From contig NZ_CP072913.1 of NCBI RefSeq assembly GCF_017968885.1, positions 1,286,001 through 1,350,000 on the forward strand: a stretch of DNA of 64,000 bases. Direction: 5' to 3'. The DNA is from Pseudomonas sp. Tri1. Lineage in GTDB: Bacteria > Pseudomonadota > Gammaproteobacteria > Pseudomonadales > Pseudomonadaceae. The notes beneath the pieces were generated by a model. It had not been told where the DNA came from and ran no database searches. It worked only from the letters and a program-made list of their open reading frames with translations. Position numbers and translations under genes: made by a program. Shown in pieces: positions 1 to 9,066 of this stretch (position 1 is its first letter; each line of letters opens with the position of its first letter).

Positions 1-110
1 ATGTCAGCCGACGGATTGAGCAGCGGCTGTGCGTAGAACACTTCCAGCCAGGCGCCTTGACGGTTTTGAGTGCCGACACCGAAGGCCAGGCTGAACAGGG
101 TAGTGGACAT
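1..110 (-). CDS. dapD: DapD N-terminus (tetrahydrodipicolinate N-succinyltransferase), partial
   Basis: Only the first 36 codons are present; the gene runs off the left edge. The reverse strand reads MSTTLFSLAFGVGTQNRQG and continues ...WLEVFYAQPLLNPSAD, which I recognise as the N-terminus of the Pseudomonas DapD that succinylates tetrahydrodipicolinate in the succinylase branch of lysine/diaminopimelate synthesis. The start ATG has an AGAGGT ribosome site seven bases upstream. The next gene upstream on the same strand is the ArsC-like gene, and dapC, which acts on the DapD product, lies further along on the same strand. Identity is from recall of the N-terminal sequence; the catalytic left-handed beta helix is outside the window. 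Confidence 0.85.
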   Translation of the reverse strand, partial: MSTTLFSLAFGVGTQNRQGAWLEVFYAQPLLNPSAD

Positions 111-142
111 GAAATTACCTCTACAAAATGGACTGGGCAGGC

Positions 143-505
143 TTACTTGATCTCTGCCGCATAAATATCTGGCTTGAAGCCAATCAGGGTTCGGTCACCG
201 AGATCGAGCACCGGGCGCTTGATCATCGAGGGTTGTGCGAGCATCAGTTCGATGGCTTTCGTCTGGTCGAGATCGGCTTTGCGTTCGTCGTCGAGTTTGC
301 GAAAGGTCGTACCGGCCCGGTTCAACACCACTTGCCAGCCATGTTCGTTGCACCATTGGGTGAGGTGCTCACGGTCGATGCCGGCGGTCTTGTAGTCGTG
401 GAAGTCGTAGCGTACAGCGTGTTCATCGAGCCAGGTGCGCGCCTTTTTCATGGTGTCACAGGCTTTGATGCCGAAAAGGTGCAACGTTTTGCTTGAATCG
501 GTCAA
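143..505 (-). CDS. ArsC/Spx/MgsR-family thioredoxin-fold protein (YffB-like)
   Basis: 120 aa if the TTG at 503-505 is used; it follows a GGGGG ribosome site and places the conserved N-terminus (LHLFGIKACDTMKKAR) near the start. The reading frame stays open further upstream but enters REP DNA, so longer versions are unlikely. The single-cysteine motif GIKACDTMKKA and the downstream NRAGTTFRKL and LGFKPD-type segment (IGFKPDIYAAE) fit the ArsC/Spx fold. Proteins of this kind are often annotated as arsenate reductases, but this subgroup sits beside dapD in pseudomonads and has no demonstrated arsenate activity known to me. Substrate unknown. It is followed directly by dapD. Confidence 0.8.
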   Translation of the reverse strand: MTDSSKTLHLFGIKACDTMKKARTWLDEHAVRYDFHDYKTAGIDREHLTQWCNEHGWQVVLNRAGTTFRKLDDERKADLDQTKAIELMLAQPSMIKRPVLDLGDRTLIGFKPDIYAAEIK

Positions 506-602
506 GGAATTGCCCCCTTTGCAGGTGCTGAAAGTAAAAGGTGAAGGATTATGCCATGACCGGACGGTTTCGCGACGGCCCAGGTTGATGTGCAGCAAAA
601 CC

Positions 603-706
603 TGTGGGAGCGAACTTGCTCGCGATGGCGTCGGATCAGCCAGCATCAATGTCAACTGCTAAACCGCTATCGTCGGATCGCCGCCCGGAGCAGGTTCGCT
701 CCCAGG
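603..706. repeat. REP elements in inverted orientation (degenerate REPIN)
   Basis: The 313-base stretch between the ArsC-like gene and the antiporter contains a forward REP (603-627, core GGGAGCGAACTTGCTCGC) and a degenerate reverse copy (686-706, GGAGCAGGTTCGCTCC). I see no gene in it. Confidence 0.8.
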
Positions 707-818
707 AGGCAGGCTGCGACATAGGTGTAACGGCCAGGCTCATGCTAAGCGGTTAATATGGCACTTCAACGGCAAGCTGTTGCCGGATGTGTGTGTCGCT
801 GTAATTGGAAACCCGTTT

Positions 819-2465
819 ATGCAAAGCGCCTATACCGTCCTGATCCTGTTGATGCTGGTGGGCGTTTCGCGCCTGATCGGACGGCTGATCCCGCTGCCGT
901 TGCCCCTGGTGCAGATCGGTGCCGGTGCTGTGCTGGCCTGGCCGTCCCTGGGCCTGCATGTGGCTCTCGATCCCGAACTGTTCCTGTTTCTCTTCTTGCC
1001 ACCGCTGCTGTTCTCCGACGGCTGGCGCATGCCCAAGCGCGAGTTGTGGCGCCTGCGTGGGCCGATCCTGACGCTGGCGGTGGGGCTGGTGTTGTTTACG
1101 GTAGTGGGCGCCGGTTACTTCATTCATTGGCTGCTGCCGAGCATCCCGCTACCGGTGGCCTTCGCCCTGGCTGCCGTGCTGTCGCCGACCGACGCGGTGG
1201 CGGTGTCGGCGATTGCCCGCGACCGTTTGCCCGCGCCGCTGATGCACGTGCTTCAGGGCGAGGCGTTGATGAACGATGCGTCGGGCCTGGTGACCTTCAA
1301 GTTCGCCCTGGCGGCGGCCATCACCGGGGTGTTTTCCCTGGCCAATGCGAGCCTGACCTTTGTCTTGGTGGCGGTTGGCGGGCTGCTGGTTGGCGTGGTC
1401 CTGAGTGGGTTGTTGGGGCGCTTGCGGGCCTGGATGGTGGCGCGCGGCTGGGACGATCCGGCCACCCACGTGGTGTTCATGTTGCTGCTGCCGTTCGCGG
1501 CCTATGTGCTGGCTGAACGCTTGGGCGCCTCGGGGATTCTCTCGGCGGTGGCGGCGGGGATGATGCAGAGCTGGCTCGACCTACTGCCGCGTCAGACCGG
1601 CACACGGTTGCTCAATCGCAGTGTCTGGTCGCTGTTGGAATTCGCCTTCAACGGCTTGATCTTCCTGCTGCTGGGCTTGCAATTGCCGGACATCATCAAG
1701 GCGGTGACCCGCCACGAAGCCACCCTGTGGCCGACGTTGTTCTACCTTTGCCTGGACGTGGTGGCGATTTCCCTGGTGTTGCTGGTGCTGCGGTTTGTCT
1801 GGGTGCAAAGCACCTGGCGGCTGTCCGGGCTGTTGCGTCGCGGGCGTGGCGAGAGTGAACTGACCTTCGTGCCGACCGCGCGCTCCTGCTGGTTGCTGAC
1901 CTTCGGCGGGGTGCGCGGTGCGGTGACGCTGGCGGGCGTGCTGTCGGTGCCGATATTGCTAGCGACGGGCGAACCGTTTCCCGAGCGAGATTTGCTGATC
2001 TTCATTGCCGCCGGAGTCATTCTGCTGTCATTGATCGCCGCCTGCATCGCCCTGCCATTACTGCTGCGAGGTATCGAGAAAAGCCCCGATGACCAGCGCC
2101 GCGCCGAAGTCCGCGATGCCTGGCGCAAAACCGCTGAAGCGGCGATCCACGCGCTCGAGGTGGAGGAACCGAGCGAGACAGCCAGCACGCCAGACGCGGC
2201 CCAGGCGGCGTTGGCGACCGAGGTCAAGGCGCGGTTGATGTCTGAATATCGCCATCAGTTGGAGGTGTTCAACGACTCCGCCGAAGCCCAGGCGCTGGCG
2301 TTCGAAATGGACCTGCTGGAACGCCGGCTGCGCTTGAAGGCCTATCGGGCGCAGCGGCTGGAGTTGTATCGCCTCAGCCGTCACCACCAGATTGGGGATG
2401 ATGTGCTGCGAGAGGTGCTGGGGGAGTTGGATCTGGCGGAGGCGAATTTGGGGTTGGGGAAATAA
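819..2465 (+). CDS. CPA1-family Na+/H+ (or K+/H+) antiporter
   Basis: 548 aa from the ATG at 819. A TTG at 780 in the same frame would add 13 unconserved residues and is less likely. Residues 1-400 are strongly hydrophobic with about 12 predicted membrane spans. They include the CPA1 hallmark around residues 110-170 (LSPTDAVAVSAI, then GEALMNDASGL) with the paired acidic and asparagine residues used in ion exchange, and GGVRGAVTLAG near residue 370. The last 150 residues are hydrophilic and charged, a cytoplasmic regulatory tail. Family membership is clear; the transported cation cannot be told from sequence. It lies alone, tail-to-tail with the PemK-like gene, nine bases away. Confidence 0.9.
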   Translation: MQSAYTVLILLMLVGVSRLIGRLIPLPLPLVQIGAGAVLAWPSLGLHVALDPELFLFLFLPPLLFSDGWRMPKRELWRLRGPILTLAVGLVLFTVVGAGYFIHWLLPSIPLPVAFALAAVLSPTDAVAVSAIARDRLPAPLMHVLQGEALMNDASGLVTFKFALAAAITGVFSLANASLTFVLVAVGGLLVGVVLSGLLGRLRAWMVARGWDDPATHVVFMLLLPFAAYVLAERLGASGILSAVAAGMMQSWLDLLPRQTGTRLLNRSVWSLLEFAFNGLIFLLLGLQLPDIIKAVTRHEATLWPTLFYLCLDVVAISLVLLVLRFVWVQSTWRLSGLLRRGRGESELTFVPTARSCWLLTFGGVRGAVTLAGVLSVPILLATGEPFPERDLLIFIAAGVILLSLIAACIALPLLLRGIEKSPDDQRRAEVRDAWRKTAEAAIHALEVEEPSETASTPDAAQAALATEVKARLMSEYRHQLEVFNDSAEAQALAFEMDLLERRLRLKAYRAQRLELYRLSRHHQIGDDVLREVLGELDLAEANLGLGK

Positions 2466-2474
2466 CGGTTGGGG

Positions 2475-2870
2475 TTAGAGCGGAAGGTAGGCCTTCACAC
2501 CGGCGATCACGCCTTGCATGTCTTCAGAGCCCAGGCGAGGAACGAAGTACTCTCGGCCCTTGGATCGAGTCTTTTTATGCAGCTTGTCCAGACGTTCAAA
2601 ACTCACGGTATAAATCATGTCGCACTTCACCCACAGCTCTTTGTAGCCATCGGACTGGAGAGGGTTGGTGCGGAGCAGGTGGTGCCAGTCCTGCTGAGTT
2701 TGTGGCGTTGTGGAGGAAATCGGCACCACAGTGCAGAGCTTGCGACTGTGTGTGGCAGTAGGAGAGATCACCACCACCTTGCGGATCTTCAGCATTTCAG
2801 GCGCAACAAAGCCCCGCGTGAAGTCGCAAAGAAGAACATCGCCTTGCTTGGGATGGTAATAGAGAGGCAT
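2475..2870 (-). CDS. PemK/MazF-like endoribonuclease toxin (no adjacent protein antitoxin)
   Basis: 131 aa. The N-terminal GDVLLCDF, central RKVVVISP and LCTVVPISSTTP strands and the later WVKCDMIYTVSFERLD segment match the SH3-like barrel of PemK/MazF toxins, which cleave mRNA in the cytoplasm. The ribosome site is AAGGA just before the ATG. No antitoxin-sized gene with its own ribosome site is seen directly upstream on this strand or downstream. Instead, a structured leader ending in an intrinsic terminator precedes it. This could be a solitary MazF-like RNase, or a toxin controlled by RNA. Family call is from motifs, activity is inferred. Confidence 0.82.
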   Translation of the reverse strand: MPLYYHPKQGDVLLCDFTRGFVAPEMLKIRKVVVISPTATHSRKLCTVVPISSTTPQTQQDWHHLLRTNPLQSDGYKELWVKCDMIYTVSFERLDKLHKKTRSKGREYFVPRLGSEDMQGVIAGVKAYLPL

Positions 2871-2881
2871 TCCTTATCCTC

Positions 2882-2911
2882 ATAAAAAGCAAAGCCGCCC
2901 GAAGGCGGCTT
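2882..2911 (-). terminator. Intrinsic terminator directly before the PemK-like start
   Basis: On the reverse strand AAGCCGCC, a TTCG tetraloop and GGCGGCTT form a perfect 8-bp stem (2892-2911) followed by TGCTTTTT. It ends about 11 bases before the toxin ATG, so any transcript entering the toxin gene from upstream must pass it. Confidence 0.8.
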
Positions 2912-3060
2912 CAATCGACACGCAGTTGAGCTTGCTTCGCCCTTTCTGCGCCGCTGGGTCAACCTCGAGAGGGACCCAGACTCCTGCCAGCTCTCGCTGG
3001 TGACGGGGTCGATTATGGCTACCAGCGATAGCGAATTCAAGCCAGCTTGAACCCTCGTCA
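2912..3060 (-). ncRNA. Structured leader or candidate small RNA upstream of the PemK-like gene
   Basis: Read on the minus strand, 3060-3001 can fold into a compact three-way junction. TGACG-A-GGGT (3060-3051) pairs with ACCCCGTCA (3009-3001), enclosing a TTCAAG/CTTGAA hairpin (3036-3051) and a GCTATC/GGTAGC hairpin (3018-3032). Next come CCAGC-GAGA-GCTGG (2987-3000) and a long hairpin with arms CTGGGTC/GACCCAG (2954-2979), then the terminator. The two first helices share their boundary base, so the fold is a sketch. A comparative-genomics RNA motif upstream of pemK genes has been reported, as I recall; I cannot test identity here. Confidence 0.6.
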
Positions 3061-3235
3061 CAGCGTTAAATGAGGTCTGTCGGTGGTACTACGTGGGCGA
3101 AATCAAAGGCTTGGCGTTCGCGGTACGTTTTATTTCTTTTCTTGTCTGAGCAGACAGATTGTTGTCTGACAGACGCACCGAAGTTTCCGACAAGTTTTTA
3201 AGGTTGTCCGTCGGAAGCGAGGGCTCTAGCCTCTG

Positions 3236-3477
3236 GGTGTCGCTGCCAATTCAGCGACCGGACGTGAGAATCCGAACACCCACTATGCGCATAGGCGCCG
3301 GCCATATAAAGTGCAGGCGCGTTTCGTCATGCATCATGTTATGGCGGCTGTGCGCGGGCATGTTTCGGCATGGCCGGGTTTGGTGGTGTTGGCCCGGATT
3401 CTCACCCCGCGTACGGCTGCCACTCTCTAGGTCCGTGAGAAGACTTTGTGGCAGCTCCAACACCTTAGGAGCATTAC
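3236..3477 (+). promoter_or_regulatory. Structured 5' leader of the first DUF6124-like gene (candidate cis-regulatory RNA)
   Basis: Pairings visible by eye: hairpin 3241-3256 (CGCTG/CAGCG); hairpin 3259-3274 (CGGA/TCCG) with loop CGTGAGAA; P0 3347-3356 with 3408-3417; hairpin P1 3357-3375; GGTGTTGG 3385-3392 with CCAACACC 3457-3464, which abuts the TTAGGAG ribosome site; TTCTCAC 3399-3405 with GTGAGAA 3435-3441; GCTGCCAC 3416-3423 with GTGGCAGC 3448-3455. The last two helices interleave, forming a potential pseudoknot. TTCTCAC can also pair with the loop at 3264-3270. The same architecture with different arm sequences precedes the second DUF6124-like gene. Confidence 0.7.
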
Positions 3478-3837
3478 ATGATCAAAGAAACTCCAAATCC
3501 TCCAAAGCCGGCCTCCACTTTCCCTTACGGCGATTACGCACCCGAAAAATTGCAAGAAGCCGCTGATCGTGTGCTGGATCAATACCTCAAACCTGGCGAC
3601 AGCGAGCCAGAACCCAAACCCTCAGTACAGTTATTCACTGTGGCTGACGGTATCGACACCGAAGTGTTGCTGGCCAATCTTGGCGAAACCCTGGCGTCTG
3701 CCAATGCAATGCTCAATGACCTTGCCTTCGATCAGGACGGCTCGCGACGACATGTAGCATTGGGAGTGGCCCAGATGATTGAGTTGGGGATGTTGTTGGC
3801 GAACAAGGCTTTGGATCGGGTAGAGCTTCGGACTTGA
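3478..3837 (+). CDS. Small DUF6124-like protein, copy 1
   Basis: 119 aa, acidic, no signal peptide or membrane span. Residues 1-50 are proline- and charge-rich; the conserved C-terminal part (LFTVADGIDTEVLLANLG, then LETLASANAM-type helix and GVAQMIELGMLLANKAL) looks like a helical bundle. I recognise it as the Pseudomonas DUF6124 type, from memory. It is paralogous to the minus-strand gene at 48232-48588: both share ANL.ETLASANAM, SRRH.ALGV and Q.IEL..LLAN.ALD. Ribosome site TTAGGAG six bases before ATG. No function is known to me. The long structured leader is the most informative context and implies post-transcriptional control. Confidence 0.85.
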   Translation: MIKETPNPPKPASTFPYGDYAPEKLQEAADRVLDQYLKPGDSEPEPKPSVQLFTVADGIDTEVLLANLGETLASANAMLNDLAFDQDGSRRHVALGVAQMIELGMLLANKALDRVELRT

Positions 3838-3855
3838 TGTAACAGTGCCGGCCTC

Positions 3856-4186
3856 ATCGCGAGCAAGCTCGCTCCCACAGTGGATGCGTGTTGTTCACAG
3901 AACTTGTGATCGACACCAGCCCCTGTGGGAGCGAGCTTGCTCGCGAAGACGTAGGCCCATCCAACATGGATGCAAGCTGAACCACCGCTTTCGCGAGCAA
4001 GCCCGCTCCCACAGAAGATTTGTGGTGTTCACAGATATGGGTCGACACCAAACCCCTGTGACGAGGGAGCTTGCTCCCGCTGGGGCGCGAAGAGGCCCTG
4101 AAATAGGGCAACGCGGTATGTCAGGTAGATTGAGTTGACTGCTTTGGGGCTGCTACGCAGCCCAGCGGGAGCAAGCTCCCTCGCCA
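3856..4186. repeat. REP cluster between the DUF6124-like gene and dapC
   Basis: Three REP units of the common type lie at 3856-3880 (reverse), 3924-3947 (forward) and 3991-4014 (reverse). A second palindrome family follows as an inverted pair, GAGGGAGCTTGCTCCCGC near 4061-4080 and GCGGGAGCAAGCTCCCTC near 4166-4183. This fills the 380-base gap between the convergent DUF6124-like and dapC genes; no gene is seen in it. Such clusters at 3' ends may form stable RNA hairpins. Confidence 0.9.
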
Positions 4187-4218
4187 CAACAGCGGTCGAC
4201 TCAAGTCCTGATGCGGGA

Positions 4219-5418
4219 TTAACCCCGACGCTGAATGAACGCGCGAATCCGCTCGGCCGCTTCCACACATTCAGCCAGCGGCGCGACCAGGGCCATACGC
4301 ACGCGTCCGGCGCCTGGGTTGACGCCATCCACATCGCGGGACAGGTACGAACCCGGCACGACAGTCACGTGTTCCTGTTCGAACAGGTCCCGGCAGAACG
4401 CCGCGTCATCGCCCGCCACATTCGGCCACAGGTAGAAGCTGCCATCGGGACGCTGTACGTCCAGTACCGGGCTGAGGATCTCCAGTACTGCGTCGAATTT
4501 CTCCCGGTACAGCGCGCGGTTGGCGCGTACGTGCACTTCGTCGTTCCATGCGGCAATGCTCGCCAGTTGGGTCTGCACCGGCATCGCGCAGCCGTGGTAG
4601 GTGCGGTACAGCAGGAAACCCTTGAGGATGTCGGCATCGCCGGCCACGAAACCGGAGCGCAGGCCTGGCAGGTTGGAGCGTTTGGACAGGCTGTGGAACA
4701 CCACGCAGCGCTTGAAATCCTTGCGACCGAGTTCGACGCAGGCGCTGAGCAGCCCTGGCGGCGGGGTTTGTTCGTCGAAGTAGAGCTCGCTGTAGCACTC
4801 GTCGGCGGCGATGACGAAGTCGTGTTCGTCGGCCAGGGCGATGAGTTTCTTCAGTACATCCACCGGAATCAGCGCGCCGGTCGGGTTGCCAGGGGAGCAC
4901 AGGAACAGGATCTGGCAGCGTTTCCAGATGTCCGGCGAAACCGCGTCGAAATCCGGGTTGAAGCCGTTTTCGTCCAGGCACGGCAGGTAGTGCGGCTTGG
5001 CGCCGGCCAGGAACGCCGCGCCTTCATAGATCTGATAGAACGGGTTGGGGCTGACCACCAGGGCATCGTCGCCACGGCTGACCACGGTCTGGGTGAAGGC
5101 GAACAGGGCTTCGCGGGTGCCGTTGACCGGCAACACGTGGCGCGCCGGGTCCAGCCAGCCGTTTGGCACGTTGAAACGGCGCTCGCACCAGCCGGTGATG
5201 GCTTCACGCAATTCCGGGATACCGAGGGTGGTCGGGTATACGGCCATTTTTTCCAGATTGCTGGCCAGGGCTTCAGCCACGAAGCTCGGCGAACGATGCT
5301 TGGGCTCGCCGATGGACAGGGCGATCGGGCGTTTGTCCGGGTTAGGCGTGACGCTGCCGAGCAAGGCGCGGAGCTTTTCGAACGGGTAGGGCTGCAACTG
5401 GTTCAGAGCGTTGTTCAT
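4219..5418 (-). CDS. dapC: Succinyldiaminopimelate aminotransferase
   Basis: 399 aa, a fold-type I PLP aminotransferase that transaminates N-succinyl-2-amino-6-ketopimelate with glutamate in lysine/DAP synthesis. Visible motifs: LPVNGTREALFAF (about 96-108), CSPGNPTGA (about 174-182), ADECYSELYF (about 205-214) and the PLP-lysine motif SLSKRSNLPGLRSGF, with Lys near 246. The C-terminal RVRMALV fits substrate carboxylate binding. It follows glnD on the same strand across a 118-base gap holding a REPIN, and is last in the map-glnD-dapC series. The related aminotransferase ArgD/DapC is a different subfamily; neighbourhood with dapD favours this call. Confidence 0.93.
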   Translation of the reverse strand: MNNALNQLQPYPFEKLRALLGSVTPNPDKRPIALSIGEPKHRSPSFVAEALASNLEKMAVYPTTLGIPELREAITGWCERRFNVPNGWLDPARHVLPVNGTREALFAFTQTVVSRGDDALVVSPNPFYQIYEGAAFLAGAKPHYLPCLDENGFNPDFDAVSPDIWKRCQILFLCSPGNPTGALIPVDVLKKLIALADEHDFVIAADECYSELYFDEQTPPPGLLSACVELGRKDFKRCVVFHSLSKRSNLPGLRSGFVAGDADILKGFLLYRTYHGCAMPVQTQLASIAAWNDEVHVRANRALYREKFDAVLEILSPVLDVQRPDGSFYLWPNVAGDDAAFCRDLFEQEHVTVVPGSYLSRDVDGVNPGAGRVRMALVAPLAECVEAAERIRAFIQRRG

Positions 5419-5434
5419 CGGGGGCCTCGTTCAA

Positions 5435-5525
5435 TGTGGGAGCGCGGTTGCTCGCGACAGCGGTGCGTCAGGAAACATCGACGCTGGATATTCCGCCGTC
5501 ATCGCGAGCAGGCTCGCTCCCACAG
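5435..5525. repeat. REPIN between glnD and dapC
   Basis: Forward REP at 5435-5458 and reverse REP at 5501-5525 form an inverted pair about 65 bases apart inside the glnD-dapC gap. In RNA the pair can form one long hairpin, which could stabilise or separate the two messages. Confidence 0.9.
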
Positions 5526-5536
5526 GGGGGATTCGT

Positions 5537-8239
5537 TCAGATATTGATACGCGTCAGGTTGATATCGGGTTCCTGGTTGACGCTCAAATGCCGCACGATC
5601 GCTTCCTGCAGGCGGCTGCACAGCTGTGGATCGGACAGCGGCTGGCCATGGGCGTCGGTGATGAAGAAGACGTCTTCCACCCGTTCGCCGAGGGTAGCGA
5701 TCTTGGCGTTTTGCAGTGACAAGTCGAACTCCAGGAATATATGACCGATCCGCGCCAGCAGGCCCGGGCGGTCCGGGGCGCTGAGTTCCAGCACGGTGAC
5801 CTGGCGTTGGGCGTCGTTGTGGATCGTCACCTGGGGGGCGAATGTAAAGTGCTTGAGCTGGCGCGGCACCCGGCGCTGGATGATGGTCGGGTAATCCGCC
5901 GGGTTGCGCAGGGCTTCAGTCAGGCCATCGCGAATCTGTTTGACCCGCGCTGGGTTGTCGCCAATCGAGTCGCCGTCAGTGTCGAGCACGATGTAGGTGT
6001 CGAGGGTGAACTGGCTGCTGGAGGTGATGACCCGGGCGTCGTGAATGTTGAGGTTGAGCTGGTCCATCGCCGCCACGGTCACGGCGAAGAAGTCGTGCTG
6101 GTCCGGGGCATAGATGAAGATCTGCGTGCCGCCCTCGAATTCGCGCTGGGTGGTTTCCTTGATCAACACCAAAGGCCCGCCATCGGCCGGTTGCTGGAGG
6201 ATCGCGTCGCTGTGCCAGGCCACGTCGCCGGCGGTATGGCGCAGGAAATAGTCATCGCCCAGTTGTGACCAGAGCTGCTCGACGTCGTCCGGGTCGGTGC
6301 CACCGCGCACCAGGATGTCCAGGGCCGCGCTTTGGGTGCGACGGATCTGCTCTTCGCGGTCCACCGGGTTTTCCAGGCCACGGCGCAAGGCCCGCTTGGT
6401 CTCGGTGTACAACTGGCGCAACAGGCTGGCGCGCCAGGAGTTCCACAGGGTCGGGTTGGTGGCATTGATGTCCGCCACGGTCAGCACGTAGAGATAATCC
6501 AGGCGCGTTTCATCGCCGACGATCTGGGCGAAGTCGTGGATCACCTGCGGGTCGGACAAATCCTTGCGCTGGGCCGTGGTCGACATCACCAGATGGTTCT
6601 GCACCAGCCAGACGATCAGCCGGCTGTCCCATACCGGCAGTTGATGGCGCTGGCAGAACGCCTCGGCATCCACCGCGCCGATCTCGGAGTGATCGCCCTG
6701 GCGACCCTTGCCGATGTCGTGGTACAGCCCCGCCATGTAGATCAGCTCAGGCTTGGGCAGCTTGCCCATGAGCTTGCTGGCCAGTGGGAATTTCTCCGAC
6801 ACTTGCGTGTATTGCAACTTACGCAGGTGCTTAATCAGGTTCAGGGTGTGGGCATCGACCGTATAGATATGGAACAGGTCGTGTTGCATTTGCCCGACGA
6901 TGAAACCGAACTCCGGCAGATAGCGTCCGAGGATCCCATAGCGATTCATGCGCCGCAGGTTGCGGTGCACGCCGATCCGGCATTTGAACAACTCGATGAA
7001 CAGGCTTGTGTTGCGGATGTCGTGGCGGAAATCCTCATCGATCAGATGGCGGTTTTCCCGCAGCAGGCGGATGGTGTCGGCGCGCACCCCCTTGATTTCC
7101 GGCTGCTGGGCCATGAGCACGAAGATTTCCAGCATGGCGAACGGCGTGCGGCGGAACACATAGTCGTGACGCGCTTCGATGTAGCCGTCGTGGAGCTGGA
7201 AGCGTGAATTGATCGGCTGCGGCGGTTCTTCGTCTTCGGGGGCGAGGATGACTTCCTCGAAGTGCTGGATGATCAGTTCGCTGAGCTGGGCGATGCTCAT
7301 CACCACCCGGTAGTACTGCTGCATGAAGTTTTCGATGGACTGCTTGGCGTCCTGGCCTTCGAAACCCAGCAGGCTCGCGATGGAGCGCTGGTGATCGAAC
7401 AGCAGGCGGTCTTCGGCGCGTCCGGCCAGCATGTGCAGGGCGTAGCGAACCTTCCAGAGGAATTCCTGGGAGGAGGCCAGCAAGGCGTTTTCGCTTTCCA
7501 CCAGGAAACCTTCGCCAGCCAGGGCCCGCAGGTTCAGCGTGCCGTACTGGCGGCGGGCAACCCACAGGATTGTCTGGATATCCCGCAGCCCGCCGGGCGA
7601 GCCCTTGACGTTGGGCTCCAGGTTGTACTCGGTGTCGTTGTACTTGTGGTGACGGGCCTTCTGCTCGGCGTGCTTGGCCAGGAAAAAGTCCTTGCTCGGC
7701 CACATGTGCTCTGTGCTGGTGACATCGAGCATGCGCTGGCGCAGGCGTTCGGGGCCAGCGATGGTGCGGCTTTCCATCAGGTTGGTGATCACCGTCAGGT
7801 CGGCGCGGGCCTCGTCGGCGCATTCCTGCACCGAGCGCACGCTCTGGCCGACTTCCAGGCCGATGTCCCACAGCAGTGTCAGGAACCGCTCGATGGAGTC
7901 GCGGAAAACCTCATGGTCGGCGCTGTCCAGCAGGATCAGCAGATCGATGTCGGAGTAGGGGTGCAACTCGCCGCGTCCATAACCGCCTACCGCCACCAGG
8001 GCGATGTCGGCATCTTCGCTCCAGTCGAACTGCTCCCAGGCCTTTTGCAGGATGTTATCGACGAACCAGGCGCGGTCCTCCACCAGTCGGCGAATATCCC
8101 GGCCGCTGCGAAAGCGCTGGTCGAGCACTTCGTGGGCCTGGCGGATTGCCTTCTTGAATGCCGAGATGGGGCTTGCCTTCAGGGCCAGTTCCGCCTGGAA
8201 CTGGCCACGGTCGAAGAGTTCGGGATCCACCTGCGGCAT
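5537..8239 (-). CDS. glnD: Bifunctional uridylyltransferase/uridylyl-removing enzyme
   Basis: 900 aa, usual length for GlnD, the cytoplasmic glutamine sensor that uridylylates and deuridylylates PII proteins. Order of domains: nucleotidyltransferase with [18 protein letters not shown] near residues 85-102, where the paired Asp bind metal; a helical PII-uridylyltransferase region; an HD hydrolase domain near residue 510 ([16 protein letters not shown]); and two C-terminal ACT domains, the second opening with [16 protein letters not shown]. No truncation seen. It lies 44 bases downstream of map on the same strand and is probably co-transcribed with it. Confidence 0.97.
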   Translation of the reverse strand: MPQVDPELFDRGQFQAELALKASPISAFKKAIRQAHEVLDQRFRSGRDIRRLVEDRAWFVDNILQKAWEQFDWSEDADIALVAVGGYGRGELHPYSDIDLLILLDSADHEVFRDSIERFLTLLWDIGLEVGQSVRSVQECADEARADLTVITNLMESRTIAGPERLRQRMLDVTSTEHMWPSKDFFLAKHAEQKARHHKYNDTEYNLEPNVKGSPGGLRDIQTILWVARRQYGTLNLRALAGEGFLVESENALLASSQEFLWKVRYALHMLAGRAEDRLLFDHQRSIASLLGFEGQDAKQSIENFMQQYYRVVMSIAQLSELIIQHFEEVILAPEDEEPPQPINSRFQLHDGYIEARHDYVFRRTPFAMLEIFVLMAQQPEIKGVRADTIRLLRENRHLIDEDFRHDIRNTSLFIELFKCRIGVHRNLRRMNRYGILGRYLPEFGFIVGQMQHDLFHIYTVDAHTLNLIKHLRKLQYTQVSEKFPLASKLMGKLPKPELIYMAGLYHDIGKGRQGDHSEIGAVDAEAFCQRHQLPVWDSRLIVWLVQNHLVMSTTAQRKDLSDPQVIHDFAQIVGDETRLDYLYVLTVADINATNPTLWNSWRASLLRQLYTETKRALRRGLENPVDREEQIRRTQSAALDILVRGGTDPDDVEQLWSQLGDDYFLRHTAGDVAWHSDAILQQPADGGPLVLIKETTQREFEGGTQIFIYAPDQHDFFAVTVAAMDQLNLNIHDARVITSSSQFTLDTYIVLDTDGDSIGDNPARVKQIRDGLTEALRNPADYPTIIQRRVPRQLKHFTFAPQVTIHNDAQRQVTVLELSAPDRPGLLARIGHIFLEFDLSLQNAKIATLGERVEDVFFITDAHGQPLSDPQLCSRLQEAIVRHLSVNQEPDINLTRINI

Positions 8240-8283
8240 TGAATGGCTTTCCTTTCTATCTATAGCTATAGGCTGTGTTCGGC

Positions 8284-9066
8284 TCAGGCGGAAACGCGAG
8301 GGATGGTGTCATCGCTGCGCAGGGTAAAGATCTCGTAACCAGTCTCGGTCACCAGCAAGGTGTGCTCCCACTGGGCCGACAGCTTGCGGTCCTTGGTGAT
8401 GGCGGTCCAGCCATCGCCCAGCACCTTGGTGTCGGCGCGGCCCTGGTTGATCATCGGCTCGATGGTGAAGGTCATGCCCGCTTGCAGCTCCATGCCGGTG
8501 CCAGCACGGCCGTAGTGCAGGATCTGTGGCTCTTCATGGAACACCTTGCCGATACCGTGGCCGCAGAACTCGCGCACCACCGAAAAGCCGTTCTTCTGCG
8601 CGTGCTTCTGGATCACTTCGCCGATATCACCCAGGCGGCAGCCCGGTTTGACCAGTTCGATGGCCATGTACATGCATTCCTGGGTGACTTTCGACAGGCG
8701 CTGGGCCCACTCCGGGACGTTGCCGACATGGAACATGCGGCTGGTATCGCCGTGGTAGCCGTCCTTGATGACGGTGACGTCGATGTTCAGGGTGTCGCCA
8801 TCCTTCAACGGCTTTTCGTTGGGGATGCCGTGGCAGACCACGTGGTTGATCGAAGTGCAGATCGACTTCGGGAAGCCTTTATAGTTGAGTGGCGCAGGGA
8901 TGGCCTTCTGCTCGTTGACGATATAGTCGTGGCAGATGCGGTCCAGCTCTTCGGTGGTCACGCCAGGTTTGACGTAGTCGGCGATCATCTCCAGCACATC
9001 GGCGGCGAGTTTGCCGGCGACACGCATTTTGGCGATGTCCTCGGGGGTCTTGAGGGTAACGGTCAT
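8284..9066 (-). CDS. map: Methionine aminopeptidase, type I
   Basis: 260 aa. Removes the initiator methionine from nascent proteins using a dinuclear metal site. The ligands are visible: Asp in [23 protein letters not shown] segment (two Asp), His in [12 protein letters not shown], Glu in TFTIEPMIN and Glu in QWEHTLLVT. The HVVCHGIPN segment carries the substrate-binding His. It is transcribed away from rpsB, the classic arrangement, with 375 bases between the starts, and is followed by glnD. No zinc-finger extension is present. Confidence 0.97.
   Translation of the reverse strand: MTVTLKTPEDIAKMRVAGKLAADVLEMIADYVKPGVTTEELDRICHDYIVNEQKAIPAPLNYKGFPKSICTSINHVVCHGIPNEKPLKDGDTLNIDVTVIKDGYHGDTSRMFHVGNVPEWAQRLSKVTQECMYMAIELVKPGCRLGDIGEVIQKHAQKNGFSVVREFCGHGIGKVFHEEPQILHYGRAGTGMELQAGMTFTIEPMINQGRADTKVLGDGWTAITKDRKLSAQWEHTLLVTETGYEIFTLRSDDTIPRVSA

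Noticed and set aside
2789..3061. 90-codon minus-strand frame upstream of the PemK-like gene as an antitoxin
   Set aside because: It overlaps the terminator, the hairpins and the toxin start in another frame, lacks a ribosome site and shows no antitoxin-like motif.
3845..4138. Plus-strand frame in the REP cluster after the first DUF6124-like gene
   Set aside because: Translation is of REP palindromes (SRASSLPQ-type peptides recur at every REP in the genome).
4135..5547. 470-codon plus-strand frame opposite dapC
   Set aside because: Shadow of dapC; begins in REP DNA and shows no family motif.
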